The notes under the pieces are model-generated. The model made no database searches, was not told where the DNA came from, and was given only the letters and a program-made list of their open reading frames with translations. A program made the position numbers and the translations under genes. Below are positions 6,962 to 15,662 of a stretch of 35,732 nucleotides of DNA, one piece after another. Source of the DNA: CAYYFV01 sp965660075 (GTDB lineage: Bacteria > Patescibacteriota > Gracilibacteria > UBA1369 > GCA-2718715); assembly GCA_965660075.1 (NCBI GenBank), contig CBFHYO010000025.1:1-35732 (forward strand), read 5' to 3'. Each line of letters starts with the position of its first letter. Positions within the stretch are counted from its first letter, which is position 1.

Positions 6962-7820
6962 ATTATCTAAATTACTCAATCTTTCTACTGAATCTTTAGA
7001 TATTATAAATGCCGCAGCCAATGCTGCTATTGAGTTTTATGGTGATTATTGTACCCATTTACATGAAAATAGCTCAGAGAATGTTCATGGTGAAACTCAA
7101 AAAAGATTAGATCTGCAAGCAGATAACATTTTCACTAAACATTTTTTACAAACAGATTGTGTTGGTTTGATTTGTTCAGAAGAGCAAGAAATGCCAATAA
7201 AATCAAAAGGCACTTATTCAGTTTGTTTTGACCCATTAGATGGTTCTTCTGTTATCGAGTCTAACTTTGCTACTGGTAGTGTTTTTGGAGTATATCCGAC
7301 TACAGAATTATTAGGTAAAAGTCCAAGATTACAGACTTGTAGTTTTTATTTTGTTTATGGTCCAAATTTAGTTTTAAATATAACTGATGGATCTACAGCT
7401 TTTACTGGGAAGTTTGATGGTTTTAGTTTTGAGTTTCGAAAGTTAGATAATTTAACCAAAAATGTTGTTTTGGCGCCGGGTAACTTTAAATTAATTGCAG
7501 ATTCTGATTTTGTACATAAATTACAAGCTGTCAGTAATACAGGATTAGCGCTTAGATATTCTGGTGCCTTGGTCTCTGATATACATATGCTATTTATTCG
7601 TGGTGGAGGTTTGTTTGTGCGTCCTGCACTTAATAATCAAAAGCCTAAATTACGATTGTTATATGAGTGTGGGCCCTTAGCATTCTTTGCTAATGCTTTA
7701 AAAGGTAAAGCTGTTTGTTTGGAATCTGACTTGTTAGATATTGAGATAATAGATTTTCATCAGACTACAGATATTTTTTTAGGTAATACTAATTTGGTTG
7801 ATTTGTGGTTAGATACTTAG
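6945..7820 (+). CDS. fbp: Class I fructose-1,6-bisphosphatase
   Basis: Hydrolyses fructose-1,6-bisphosphate to fructose-6-phosphate, the committed gluconeogenic step. At 291 residues it is shorter than the usual 330 or so, mostly at the N-terminus where the AMP-binding helix lies in other enzymes. Metal-site motifs are present: SEEQE (78-82), DPLDGSS (96-102), and downstream LRYSGALVSDIHMLF and LRLLYECGPLAFFANAL, which match FBPase sequences for substrate and metal binding. The ATG at 6945 lies inside the end of the ftsL-like gene (17-base overlap in another frame), so it is co-transcribed with rsmH-ftsL, an unusual place for a central-carbon enzyme. Sedoheptulose-1,7-bisphosphate is an alternative substrate in this family. 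Confidence 0.93.
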   Translation: MQLQDKLSKLLNLSTESLDIINAAANAAIEFYGDYCTHLHENSSENVHGETQKRLDLQADNIFTKHFLQTDCVGLICSEEQEMPIKSKGTYSVCFDPLDGSSVIESNFATGSVFGVYPTTELLGKSPRLQTCSFYFVYGPNLVLNITDGSTAFTGKFDGFSFEFRKLDNLTKNVVLAPGNFKLIADSDFVHKLQAVSNTGLALRYSGALVSDIHMLFIRGGGLFVRPALNNQKPKLRLLYECGPLAFFANALKGKAVCLESDLLDIEIIDFHQTTDIFLGNTNLVDLWLDT

Positions 7821-7880
7821 TTTAGGACTTTACAAAAAGCTATTAATGTTTTAATATCTTGGTGATAATCAATTACTAGT

Positions 7881-8423
7881 ATGGATAAACAGCAGTTAAA
7901 AATTTCGGTTTTAAAGTGGCATCAAGGAGATGTAGCTAGTTTTTCTGTGTTATATGACTTTTATGTAGATAAAATTTATCGTTTTATATTTTTTAAAGTT
8001 CCTTTTGGAGAAGCAGAGGATTTAACAGAGGATGTGTTTTTAAAGGTAATGCAAAAAAAGCATACTTTTGACCCTGATAAATCAGCATTTTCTACTTGGA
8101 TTTATACTATTGCAAGAAATACGGTTATTGATTTTTTACGTACTAGTAAATCAGTAAGTGAATTAAATGAATTTATAGAAGATACTGATTCTAATAAAGA
8201 TATTGTTAATAATCTCGATAAAAACTTTGAATTATTAAATCTTAAAAAAGCTATATCTGTGTTGCCTAAAGACAAACAAGACTTAGTGGTTTTAAGGTTT
8301 ATTGACGAGTTGAGTTACGAAGAAATGGCACAGATTTTGCAAAAATCAGAGGGGAGCATTCGTATCTCTATGATGAGAACATTAAAAGAATTACGTGTTA
8401 TTTTAGAAAAACTTGAAACATAA
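7881..8423 (+). CDS. RNA polymerase sigma factor, ECF (sigma-70) family
   Basis: 180-residue alternative sigma factor with only regions 2 and 4, the ECF layout. Region 2 (about 20-95) includes YDFYVDKIYRF, the EDLTEDVFLKVM segment and FSTWIYTIARNTVIDFLR. Region 4 (about 120-178) includes LPKDKQDLVVLRFIDELS and the helix-turn-helix YEEMAQILQKSEGSIRISM, followed by RTLKELR. The ATG at 7881 follows a GATAAT box (7864-7869) by eleven bases, suggesting its own promoter with a very short leader. The next gene, 41 bases on, encodes a membrane protein with an N-terminal cytoplasmic part and a FecR-like domain, the common arrangement of an ECF factor with its anti-sigma/sensor partner. The regulon is unknown. 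Confidence 0.95.
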   Translation: MDKQQLKISVLKWHQGDVASFSVLYDFYVDKIYRFIFFKVPFGEAEDLTEDVFLKVMQKKHTFDPDKSAFSTWIYTIARNTVIDFLRTSKSVSELNEFIEDTDSNKDIVNNLDKNFELLNLKKAISVLPKDKQDLVVLRFIDELSYEEMAQILQKSEGSIRISMMRTLKELRVILEKLET

Positions 8424-8452
8424 CACTTTATTGTTCGTATAAAATTTTGAAT

Positions 8453-8457
8453 AAGGA
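8453..8457 (+). promoter_or_regulatory. Ribosome binding site fixing the FecR-like gene start
   Basis: AAGGA at 8453-8457 lies 7 bases before the ATG at 8465. It is one of the few clear Shine-Dalgarno sequences here and shows that the ATG at 8465, not an in-frame TTG at 8447, is the start. Confidence 0.75.
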
Positions 8458-8464
8458 ATATATT

Positions 8465-10222
8465 ATGGATTTCGAAAAGAAACTTCATCAAATTGTTAAC
8501 CAACCAAGCTTTCAAAAAAAATCAGATCTGAAAGAAGCTTTAATGTATTCTCAAAAAGTTCAAAATCGATTTAATTTTGTACGTCCTGGATTTATATTTA
8601 AGTTGTCACTTAAGTATAAGTTGATTTTTAAGTTTGCTTTACGTGAATATGCCTTTTTATTTGTCAAAAAATCTGCAGCTATTTCGTTAGCATCTTTGTT
8701 ACTTTTTAGTTTTGTATTTACCCCTTACTTATCTACTAAAAAATTTGTAGATACTTCTGAATATTTGCTTTCATCTTTGTCTGGAAATGTTTTTGTAGTT
8801 CGTGGTGCCGAAAAAATTACAGTTGATTCTAGTTTGAATTTGCTTGAATCAGATAAGATTATTGTTGCTCGTAACTCTATTGCTGAGTTGAGAGTAATGG
8901 ACTCTACTGTTTTGCGATTTGGTCAGAATTCAAATGTGGTGCTTGGTGATTATTCCAAAACCCCGTTTTTGAATGCAGCTTCTATTTCACTGCAGAATGG
9001 TACTGTGTGGGTTAATTCTGAGTTTAAATCTTTGGTTCCAACAAAACTTTCGGTTGAAACTTCTCAAATGAAATTTGATGTATTTAAAAACTCAAATGTT
9101 GTTATAAAATCTAATTCAAATAGTTTACTTGCTCATAATTTTCAAAAACCAGTAACTTATACCTATAAAGGTTCTAAATTTGTTGTGCCAAAGTTATCTC
9201 AAATTTCCTTAAATTCTAGTAAAAGATCTTCTATTTTTGAATCAAATTTTCATGCTTTTGTTGATGTTAATAAAAAACTAGACAATGTGTTAAAATCTCA
9301 AATTGTTTCTCCATCAATACAAAACAAACAAGTTGCTGGATTGTTGCCAGGTGATTTAATGTATCCTTTAGATTCTTTTAATAAATGGTTATCTAGAATT
9401 GTCACCGCTGACGATGTTAATTTCCAGATTGATAATTTACCAGAGACTATTGCCGAAGTTAATCTGATTGCAAAAACAGACAAGTCTACTCTTAAAAATC
9501 TAGAAAAGGATTTGCAAAATGTTTCTAAGTTTGTAAAATCTGCACCAAAAGATTCCGATAGTTTAGCTGGAAAAGTTATTAAGCAACTTTCAAATGTCGA
9601 AGATTCTTTGGATTCCGAAACATCGCCGGAAGTCTATTTTGAAATTAAATCTATGATTTCTAAAGCTAAGATTGATATGGTTGCAAACCCACAAGATAAA
9701 TCAAACATGGCTTTGGAATCTACTAATGAAATTTTAAGTGAGTTATCCTCTGTAGATTTTGAAACTAAAAAAACGATTTTACCAAAGGTTTTAGACGAAT
9801 TAAATGTTGTACTCCAAAATGTAGACAAGTCTTCTCTAAAGACTGCTTCTGGCTTTGAGAGCACTAATAAAACTTTAGAGACTGTATTAGAAGAAACTAT
9901 GGTTATGACTGAATTTATTGGTGATGACTTAGTTGTTGAAAAACAAATAGTTGATAAGGTTTCCGAGTTAAAAGAAAATTTAGAAGGTTTTGCGGAAAAT
10001 ATAGAACTAGATGATTATGAAGTTAATTCTGCAAGTGCTTCTATAGAGTTTGATTCTGATTCTGAATTAGAGGTGTCTCAAATAGAACAAAATGAGAATA
10101 GTGATTTAGAGGGCGAATCTGATTTGGATTTAGAAGTAAGTTTGGAAAACATTGAAGTTTCTGAATCTGTCGAGGAGTTTGAAACCTTTGAAGTTCTTGA
10201 GACTGAATTTTCTGTAGAATAA
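8465..10222 (+). CDS. Membrane FecR-like/DUF5667 protein, probable partner of the ECF sigma factor
   Basis: 585-residue single-pass membrane protein (from the ATG at 8465). In order: a cytoplasmic N-terminus of about 68 residues; one membrane helix (about 69-88); a FecR-like beta domain (about 105-200: SGNVFVVRGAE, LRFGQNSNVVLG, LQNGTVWVN); a helical DUF5667-type segment opening with LLPGDLMYPLD (about 293-303); further predicted helices to about 490; and an acidic Ser/Glu/Asp-rich tail over the last 90 or so residues. FecR-type proteins regulate ECF sigma factors, and DUF5667 proteins are typically sigma-linked membrane proteins. With the sigma gene directly upstream, an anti-sigma or sensor role is the best reading, but no classical zinc anti-sigma motif is seen in the cytoplasmic part. 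A bidirectional terminator follows. Confidence 0.8.
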   Translation: MDFEKKLHQIVNQPSFQKKSDLKEALMYSQKVQNRFNFVRPGFIFKLSLKYKLIFKFALREYAFLFVKKSAAISLASLLLFSFVFTPYLSTKKFVDTSEYLLSSLSGNVFVVRGAEKITVDSSLNLLESDKIIVARNSIAELRVMDSTVLRFGQNSNVVLGDYSKTPFLNAASISLQNGTVWVNSEFKSLVPTKLSVETSQMKFDVFKNSNVVIKSNSNSLLAHNFQKPVTYTYKGSKFVVPKLSQISLNSSKRSSIFESNFHAFVDVNKKLDNVLKSQIVSPSIQNKQVAGLLPGDLMYPLDSFNKWLSRIVTADDVNFQIDNLPETIAEVNLIAKTDKSTLKNLEKDLQNVSKFVKSAPKDSDSLAGKVIKQLSNVEDSLDSETSPEVYFEIKSMISKAKIDMVANPQDKSNMALESTNEILSELSSVDFETKKTILPKVLDELNVVLQNVDKSSLKTASGFESTNKTLETVLEETMVMTEFIGDDLVVEKQIVDKVSELKENLEGFAENIELDDYEVNSASASIEFDSDSELEVSQIEQNENSDLEGESDLDLEVSLENIEVSESVEEFETFEVLETEFSVE

Positions 10223-10251
10223 AAAAAACAACCAGTTAAGGTTGTTTTTTT
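10222..10251. terminator. Bidirectional terminator between FecR-like gene and mraY
   Basis: Stem AAAACAACC (10225-10233) pairing with GGTTGTTTT (10240-10248), loop AGTTAA, with an A-run and a T-run on either side. It separates the convergent genes ending at 10222 and 10253. Confidence 0.85.
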
Positions 10252-10252
10252 A

Positions 10253-11302
10253 TTAAATAACTTTAGATAAATGCAATACCAAACCGAGCATTGCTACAAA
10301 GTTACCAATTAACCAGAATCTCATTGTGACTGTGAATTCTTTCCAACCATTATATTCAAAGTGATGGTGAATTGGTGCTATATCGAAAACTTTCTTTCCT
10401 CTAAATTTCTTTGAAAGTAATTGAATTATTACAGATAGAGTTTCAATTACAAATATGAAACAGATGAATGGTAGTACCATTACTGTATCTGTTAGCATGG
10501 CAATCACACCAATTGTTGCTCCAAGAGATAGTGATCCTGTATCTCCCATAAAAAACTTAGCCGGTGGAATGTTATTCCATAAAAATGCTGCTGTTGCACC
10601 TGCCAATACTGCACAAAATGTTGTAAGAATAAATAAACCTTGAGTAAATGCTATTACAGCTAGACTAAGTAATGCTGTAATTGATAATCCAGAAGCTAGT
10701 CCATCTAGTCCGTCGGTAATGTTTACAGCGTTTGAACTTCCAATTATTACAAATAAAAATAGGGGAATGTAATACAATCCTAATTCTATGTTTTGTCCTA
10801 AAATATAAATACTCGAGTATCCTAGTTTTGCATAAAACCAATACGCTCCGATTAAACTTATAATAGTCATCCAAATTGTTTTTGCATTTGCTGAGAGCCC
10901 TTTGAATTTACCTATTTTTTTTACATTCATGTAGTCATCTACCATTCCGAGCAAACCAAAGGATAGAAGTGTAAATAGAGGAATGTATGTTTCAGATCTA
11001 GATATAAGAGAATTAGTAGTAATTCCTAATTTAACTGATAGAATTGAGGCTAAACAAATTACTAAAGTTGTTACCCAAATAATAATGCCTCCCATTGTTG
11101 GAGTTCCGCCTTTGTTTTTGTGTAGAGAATTAAAGAGCGGAGTTTTTGTGCCATCCATACTTTCTTCTTTGATGCTTTGAGTGAACTGAATTTTTTTAAT
11201 TAGTTTTATAAAACCTGGTGTTACAATTAAGGCTAATAGAAAACTACTAAAACTACTTGTGAGAATTAGTCCAAGGTTGCTATAGAGAGCTGATGATATC
11301 AT
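10253..11302 (-). CDS. mraY: Phospho-N-acetylmuramoyl-pentapeptide transferase MraY
   Basis: Integral membrane enzyme that transfers phospho-MurNAc-pentapeptide from UDP to undecaprenyl phosphate, forming lipid I. 349 residues with about ten hydrophobic helices, normal for MraY. The family motifs are all present: the catalytic Asp pair in VDDYMNVKK (121-129), NAVNITDGLDGLASG (191-205), FMGDTGSLSLG (251-261) and the histidine cluster IAPIHHHFEYNGW (308-320). The start overlaps the end of the carboxypeptidase gene by 23 bases, so it is the last gene of the LCP-carboxypeptidase-mraY operon and is followed by a terminator. In dcw clusters mraY lies between murF and murD; here it has moved about 4 kb from rsmH and is on the opposite strand. 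Confidence 0.97.
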   Translation of the reverse strand: MISSALYSNLGLILTSSFSSFLLALIVTPGFIKLIKKIQFTQSIKEESMDGTKTPLFNSLHKNKGGTPTMGGIIIWVTTLVICLASILSVKLGITTNSLISRSETYIPLFTLLSFGLLGMVDDYMNVKKIGKFKGLSANAKTIWMTIISLIGAYWFYAKLGYSSIYILGQNIELGLYYIPLFLFVIIGSSNAVNITDGLDGLASGLSITALLSLAVIAFTQGLFILTTFCAVLAGATAAFLWNNIPPAKFFMGDTGSLSLGATIGVIAMLTDTVMVLPFICFIFVIETLSVIIQLLSKKFRGKKVFDIAPIHHHFEYNGWKEFTVTMRFWLIGNFVAMLGLVLHLSKVI

Positions 11303-12113
11303 TGTAAATAAAATTAGAATTATATTCGATAAGAGTGTTTGTATCTAGAAATCTGTCTTTGCTGTTTAATACTATTGTAATTAGATTTTTTGGTCCTTTT
11401 GTTAAACCAATAAAGCACTGACCTGCAACTGGAGTAGTTCCTGTTTTTAGCCCGTTTAAACCCAGAGCATTTTGTAGATGGAGGTTAGTATTTGTTAGTC
11501 TTGTTATTTGATTTCTATTGTTTGTAATTTCTAAATTACTTTTGTTCGCAAGATCTATTATAGTATCAAATTTTTTAATTGCTAGAGTTAATTTTGTTAG
11601 GTCGTAAGCTGTAGAGTAATTCGATTCTGAATCAAAACCAATTGGATTTTGGAAGCTTGTATTTTCAAGCCCTAATTGTTTTGCGTAGGTATTCATTTTT
11701 TTTACAAATTCTGCTTCGCTTTGTGCATTGTGCTCGGCTAACGCTAATGCTGCTTGATTTGAAGAGTTAAGAAGGCTTGCAGCAATTAACTCTTTGACAC
11801 TGTAGGTGGTTCCAGCTTTTAAATTTGCACTAGATCCAGGTACTTCTAAATGTTTATTAGTTATTACAACTTCTTGATCTAACTGGTTTTCACTCATAAT
11901 AATGTAGAGTGTCATTAACTTAGTTAAACTTGCTATTGGTAATTTTTGATTTATGTTTTTTTGAAAGCTAATTGTTTCGCTATTCATGTCGTAAGTAATA
12001 GCACTAACTGCGCTAATGTTGGGGCTAGCATTTAAATTGAGTGCAATTGGATTTGCAACATTTTGAAAACTAAAAAGGGTAGAAACTAATAGTAAAATAA
12101 AATTACTAATCAT
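11280..12113 (-). CDS. D-alanyl-D-alanine carboxypeptidase (S11 family, PBP5-like)
   Basis: Removes the terminal D-Ala from peptidoglycan pentapeptides outside the membrane. The N-terminus is a signal peptide or anchor (hydrophobic residues 3-18). Active-site motifs of serine penicillin-binding proteins are present: SLTK (Ser62, Lys65), SSN (117-119, usually SGN) and KTG (223-225). At 277 residues it has the catalytic domain only and lacks the C-terminal PBP5 beta domain and membrane-anchoring helix, so it is either released or held by an uncleaved signal anchor. It overlaps the LCP gene by one base upstream and mraY by 23 bases downstream, which makes a tightly coupled three-gene wall operon. 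The S-S-N variant is a mild oddity. Confidence 0.94.
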   Translation of the reverse strand: MISNFILLLVSTLFSFQNVANPIALNLNASPNISAVSAITYDMNSETISFQKNINQKLPIASLTKLMTLYIIMSENQLDQEVVITNKHLEVPGSSANLKAGTTYSVKELIAASLLNSSNQAALALAEHNAQSEAEFVKKMNTYAKQLGLENTSFQNPIGFDSESNYSTAYDLTKLTLAIKKFDTIIDLANKSNLEITNNRNQITRLTNTNLHLQNALGLNGLKTGTTPVAGQCFIGLTKGPKNLITIVLNSKDRFLDTNTLIEYNSNFIYNDIISSL

Positions 12114-13603
12114 TATTCAGATGTTATTTGTAGGGGGTTTAGATTAACTGTTCTATCTATATCTGCTTCGTTACTTGTGGCTTCTAATGGAGATTGATAC
12201 CATTCTTTTTGCCCTTGTAAAATCAGGCTTTCAATTTTCTCAATCGGTGTAAAGAAATCATAGTAAGGCTTTAAGTCCATACCAATCACGATTTCTGTAA
12301 GAATTGGCACGTCGGGATTTTCCACAGGTAACTCTTGTGTTTTATTTATTAGAGTTGTTTGTTTGATTGCATCTAAAACTTTTTGTTGAGTCAGATTATA
12401 GTAATCAATTCTAGATTCTTGTATGTTGTTTGATTCGGCATTTTGAATGTCTGCAATTTCGAACCCTAATCGTGTAAGGTGACTTGCGACTTTTCTAGCA
12501 TAGCCAGGTATATCTGTTCCGTTTTTAACAATTATTTTACCATGATAACTCATAGTGTTTGTGAATTGTTTATGGATGTCGATATAACTTTGAATATATG
12601 AGTATTTTGGGTCTATTGGTAATAATACAAAAGCTTGATTGTACTCAGATTTCGGTGGCACAAATAAGAAGCCACCTTTGTTTGTTGGGTCGTCATGAAT
12701 AACGAGGTTTTGTAACTTGCCAATGTCGAAGTTTTTAAGTGTTGAGGCTAAAAATATAATATCGTCAACTTGAATATTGGTTTTAATGTTTTTCATTAGT
12801 GCATTATATAAACCTCTAAGTTTAATTGGATTTGTAAGTATATCTTTAGATTGAGCTTTGTCTTTTAAGGCGGCAATAAGTTGTTGTTGTCGTCTAGATC
12901 TGTCGTAATCAGAAGTGGTTTTTCTACTACGAATAAATTTAAGTGCTGTAGATCCATTCAAAACTACTGGTCCTTGTTTCAGAGTGAATGTTTCGAAAGT
13001 ATAGTTTGGACCCGGATAGAAAGGATCATAAATTAGATTTTCGTTGTAAATCTCTACTCCTCCTAGGGCGTCTACAACATCTGTTACTGCGTTAAAATTA
13101 ACTCCAACATGGTAGTGAATTGGGACGTTTGTTATATTAGAAATTGCTTTTTCGAGCAAGTTAAAGGCTCCTTGCTCTCCTAGTTTATATTCATAGTTAG
13201 CAAAAATACTATTTACTCTTTGAGGTACTATATCTGGGTGATTTATATATAGATCACGTGGAATAGATAATAAGTAACCACGAGATTGTTTTGCATTAAT
13301 CCCTGCAAGAATAATTGTATCTGTAAGATCTTGACCGTCATGCCCAATTCCACCCATCCCAACTACAAGAATGTTAGTATATCCAGATTCATCTGTTGGT
13401 AAATTATTGGAAATAGATTTGAAAATAAAACTTTCAAAGTTGTATTTGTAAAATGCATTTAAACCACCAATTACTACAAAACAAACTATTAATGAGGCCA
13501 CAAGTGTTTTGTGTGTTTTTTTCTTTTTGAATTTGTTTTTAAGATACTTACGAAGATTGTAACTTAATCCACGTTTTTTAATTTTTATTATTTTAAAACT
13601 CAT
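12113..13603 (-). CDS. LytR-CpsA-Psr (LCP) family protein with LytR C-terminal domain
   Basis: LCP enzymes attach polyprenyl-linked glycopolymers to peptidoglycan at the outer face of the membrane. The 496-residue protein has a very basic cytoplasmic N-terminus (1-31), one membrane helix (about 32-51) and an LCP domain (about 75-290) with DLTDTIILAG, the SIPRDLYI strand (Arg116-Asp117), GGVEIYN, and the Arg-rich lipid-phosphate site FIRSRKTTSDYDRSRRQQQ (223-241). A LytR C-terminal domain (about 355-440) starts with GKIIVKNGTDIPGYA. It is the first gene of the operon with the carboxypeptidase and mraY. A TATAAA box (13615-13620, minus strand) lies only 11 bases before the ATG, suggesting a very short leader. 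Its presence implies wall-linked glycopolymer even in this reduced genome. Confidence 0.94.
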   Translation of the reverse strand: MSFKIIKIKKRGLSYNLRKYLKNKFKKKKTHKTLVASLIVCFVVIGGLNAFYKYNFESFIFKSISNNLPTDESGYTNILVVGMGGIGHDGQDLTDTIILAGINAKQSRGYLLSIPRDLYINHPDIVPQRVNSIFANYEYKLGEQGAFNLLEKAISNITNVPIHYHVGVNFNAVTDVVDALGGVEIYNENLIYDPFYPGPNYTFETFTLKQGPVVLNGSTALKFIRSRKTTSDYDRSRRQQQLIAALKDKAQSKDILTNPIKLRGLYNALMKNIKTNIQVDDIIFLASTLKNFDIGKLQNLVIHDDPTNKGGFLFVPPKSEYNQAFVLLPIDPKYSYIQSYIDIHKQFTNTMSYHGKIIVKNGTDIPGYARKVASHLTRLGFEIADIQNAESNNIQESRIDYYNLTQQKVLDAIKQTTLINKTQELPVENPDVPILTEIVIGMDLKPYYDFFTPIEKIESLILQGQKEWYQSPLEATSNEADIDRTVNLNPLQITSE

Positions 13604-13637
13604 AATTGTGATATTTTATAAACAATTAAGAACTAAT

Positions 13638-14327
13638 ATGCGTTACCGAAATTTACTTTTATTAATTCTGACAGTCGTTTCTGGATTATTGTTTTTTACA
13701 TATTCTAATAATACCTATCTTACTTTAAAAAATCAAAAAACATTATTAAATTTTTTAGATAATAATAATTATAATTTAGAATTTAAATTAGACCTTTCAG
13801 ATGATGTTTTTAGTTCATTTTTTAATTCTGATTACATTGTGCATGGCTCTGCACAAATTTATAAATTAAATCATAATGTTGCTGGAATAATTAATTTGGG
13901 GTTTGATTATTTAAAGTTTGAACAACTTAATTTTAGTTTTTTACTAGAGGGTTCTGATTTTTATTTTAGGATTACAAACAATACTTTTTCTAATAACTTT
14001 GATTTTTTATCTAAAAGTAACTGGCAGTATTTGGATACAAAGCAGATAAACTCTCAGATAGATTTGCCAAACATTTTGAGTTATATCGCATTGTCAGATT
14101 TTTCTTCAGATACTTTGCTGTTGTATCCATCTTCTAAAGCTTTAGAAGAAAATTTTATTTTTGGTACAATTTTGAATGATCTCCAGGTTTTTGTCTCTGA
14201 AAATAAAGGCTTTGCTGAGCTTGATTTCTTTAAGTTTTCTATCGATGCACATGATTTTAATGGTAGTTTGCCAATTGTTCGTCCACAAATTTTTGAAAAT
14301 TTTAATACAAATTTAATAGCAATTTAA
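13638..14327 (+). CDS. Hypothetical membrane-anchored extracytoplasmic protein
   Basis: 229 residues from the ATG at 13638; a GTG at 13608 in frame is less likely because it lies only a few bases from the divergent LCP start. The N-terminus MRYRNLLLLILTVVSGLLFF is a signal anchor (hydrophobic about 5-21) with no lipobox cysteine. The rest is rich in Asn, Phe, Ser and Asp and looks like alternating beta strands (for example LEFKLDLSDDVF, FSFLLEGSDFYFRI), with no cysteine, repeat or motif I know. Divergent from the LCP operon and 22 bases upstream of comEC, with which it is probably co-transcribed. Function unknown; a surface or periplasm-facing beta-rich domain is what can be seen. Confidence 0.75.
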   Translation: MRYRNLLLLILTVVSGLLFFTYSNNTYLTLKNQKTLLNFLDNNNYNLEFKLDLSDDVFSSFFNSDYIVHGSAQIYKLNHNVAGIINLGFDYLKFEQLNFSFLLEGSDFYFRITNNTFSNNFDFLSKSNWQYLDTKQINSQIDLPNILSYIALSDFSSDTLLLYPSSKALEENFIFGTILNDLQVFVSENKGFAELDFFKFSIDAHDFNGSLPIVRPQIFENFNTNLIAI

Positions 14328-14349
14328 CTTATTTGGATATTCTCATTTT

Positions 14350-15633
14350 ATGAGATATCAATTTTTATTTAGCTTTATATTACTTGTTGTTTCTGCAAAA
14401 TATTTATCGTTATTATATTTTGCTTCTTTTTGTTTGATTTTTGTTGGTTTATTTTTTTATCTTAGAAAGGCTATTTATTGTTTATTAATTATCCTGTTGT
14501 TTGTGCGTGTTTTTGCCTTGGAAAACACACTTTATCCAGTTGTTCAAAATGATTCTTACTTTGGTTATGTGTGTGGTTTCGAATCGCATTTTTCAGATTA
14601 TAAATTTGTTGATTTTTGTATTGATAATTTTGTTCGGGTTAATCTTAAATATCCGAGTTTTTTTGAGCTTAAATATGGGGATTATATTAATGTTTTTTTG
14701 GATTGTCGTGTTATTGAAGGGGAGTTTAGTAATTATTATAAAATTCGTTCAATTACTAATAGCTGTCAAACTTTTGAGGTAACACGATTGAGCGGAGAAA
14801 ATTATTTTTATAAAATTTTTTCTCATATTTACTCAATCAGATATTTTGCCGAAACCAAATTGTTTACTAATCTACACTACCCTGCAGCAGATTTGTCTGC
14901 AGGTATTTTGTATGGATTTCGTGCTAACTTTGATGAGTATTTTAAATTTAATTTTACTAATTTAGGATTAACTCATTTAATTGCTATTTCTGGTTATAAT
15001 GTGAGTTTGTTCATATTGCTGATAGATCACTTGTTGGGATATATCAATCGTAAACAGAGGATGTATTTATACCCTTTGTTCTTGTTGTTATTTATATTTT
15101 TAACTGGAATGCAGGCTTCTGTTGTTCGAGCTTGTTTAATGGCACAAATTCAACTCTTAGCTCTCAAATACAAACGATCTTATAATGCTTGTGATGCTTT
15201 GATAGTCGTTATTTTTATTATTAGCATTCTAAATCCATTACAAATTTATTATGATATTGGATTGTGGTTGTCTCTTATTTCAACTTTTGCAATTGTTATT
15301 TTGAGTTCACCCGCTACCAAGCTGTATAAAAATTTTATTCAATCGGCTTTTGTAGCAGAGTCTTTAGCGTTAACTTCTGTTAGTTTTTTAGCAACTTTCA
15401 TAGTTTCTGATTTGTTTTTTGATAATGCTAATTTTTTTTCTTTAATCACTAATGTTTTGGTTGCACCGGTTGTAGGTGTGCTTATGTTTTTGGTTTTTCA
15501 ATATGTGTTTGTTGCGCATATGCTTTTGGCACCAGTATATGAATTTTTGATAGAGGTATTTGTCGATACATTTGTGTTGATTCTAAACTTTTGTGTTTTT
15601 TTAAATTATTTAATTTTGGAATTTATCTATTAA
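14350..15633 (+). CDS. comEC: ComEC/Rec2-type competence membrane protein, no nuclease domain
   Basis: ComEC forms the inner-membrane channel for single-stranded DNA in natural transformation. The 427-residue protein has two N-terminal hydrophobic segments (about 5-55), a soluble OB-like insert (about 65-150), then the multi-helix Competence domain (about 175-425) with the hallmark GLTHLIAISGYNVSL (206-220) and LTGMQASVVRACLMA. The C-terminal metallo-beta-lactamase nuclease domain of full-length ComEC (about 750 residues) is absent, as in other short forms; nuclease activity would have to come from elsewhere. It sits between the unknown membrane-anchored gene and a helicase-nuclease gene, all plus strand with gaps under 30 bases. 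Confidence 0.9.
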   Translation: MRYQFLFSFILLVVSAKYLSLLYFASFCLIFVGLFFYLRKAIYCLLIILLFVRVFALENTLYPVVQNDSYFGYVCGFESHFSDYKFVDFCIDNFVRVNLKYPSFFELKYGDYINVFLDCRVIEGEFSNYYKIRSITNSCQTFEVTRLSGENYFYKIFSHIYSIRYFAETKLFTNLHYPAADLSAGILYGFRANFDEYFKFNFTNLGLTHLIAISGYNVSLFILLIDHLLGYINRKQRMYLYPLFLLLFIFLTGMQASVVRACLMAQIQLLALKYKRSYNACDALIVVIFIISILNPLQIYYDIGLWLSLISTFAIVILSSPATKLYKNFIQSAFVAESLALTSVSFLATFIVSDLFFDNANFFSLITNVLVAPVVGVLMFLVFQYVFVAHMLLAPVYEFLIEVFVDTFVLILNFCVFLNYLILEFIY

Positions 15634-15662
15634 CAATTACAATATAAAAAAATCTTTTTACT

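Noticed and set aside
6945..7820. Inositol monophosphatase instead of FBPase
   Set aside because: The LRYSGALVSDIHMLF and LRLLYECGPLAFF segments are FBPase-specific; IMPase would lack them.
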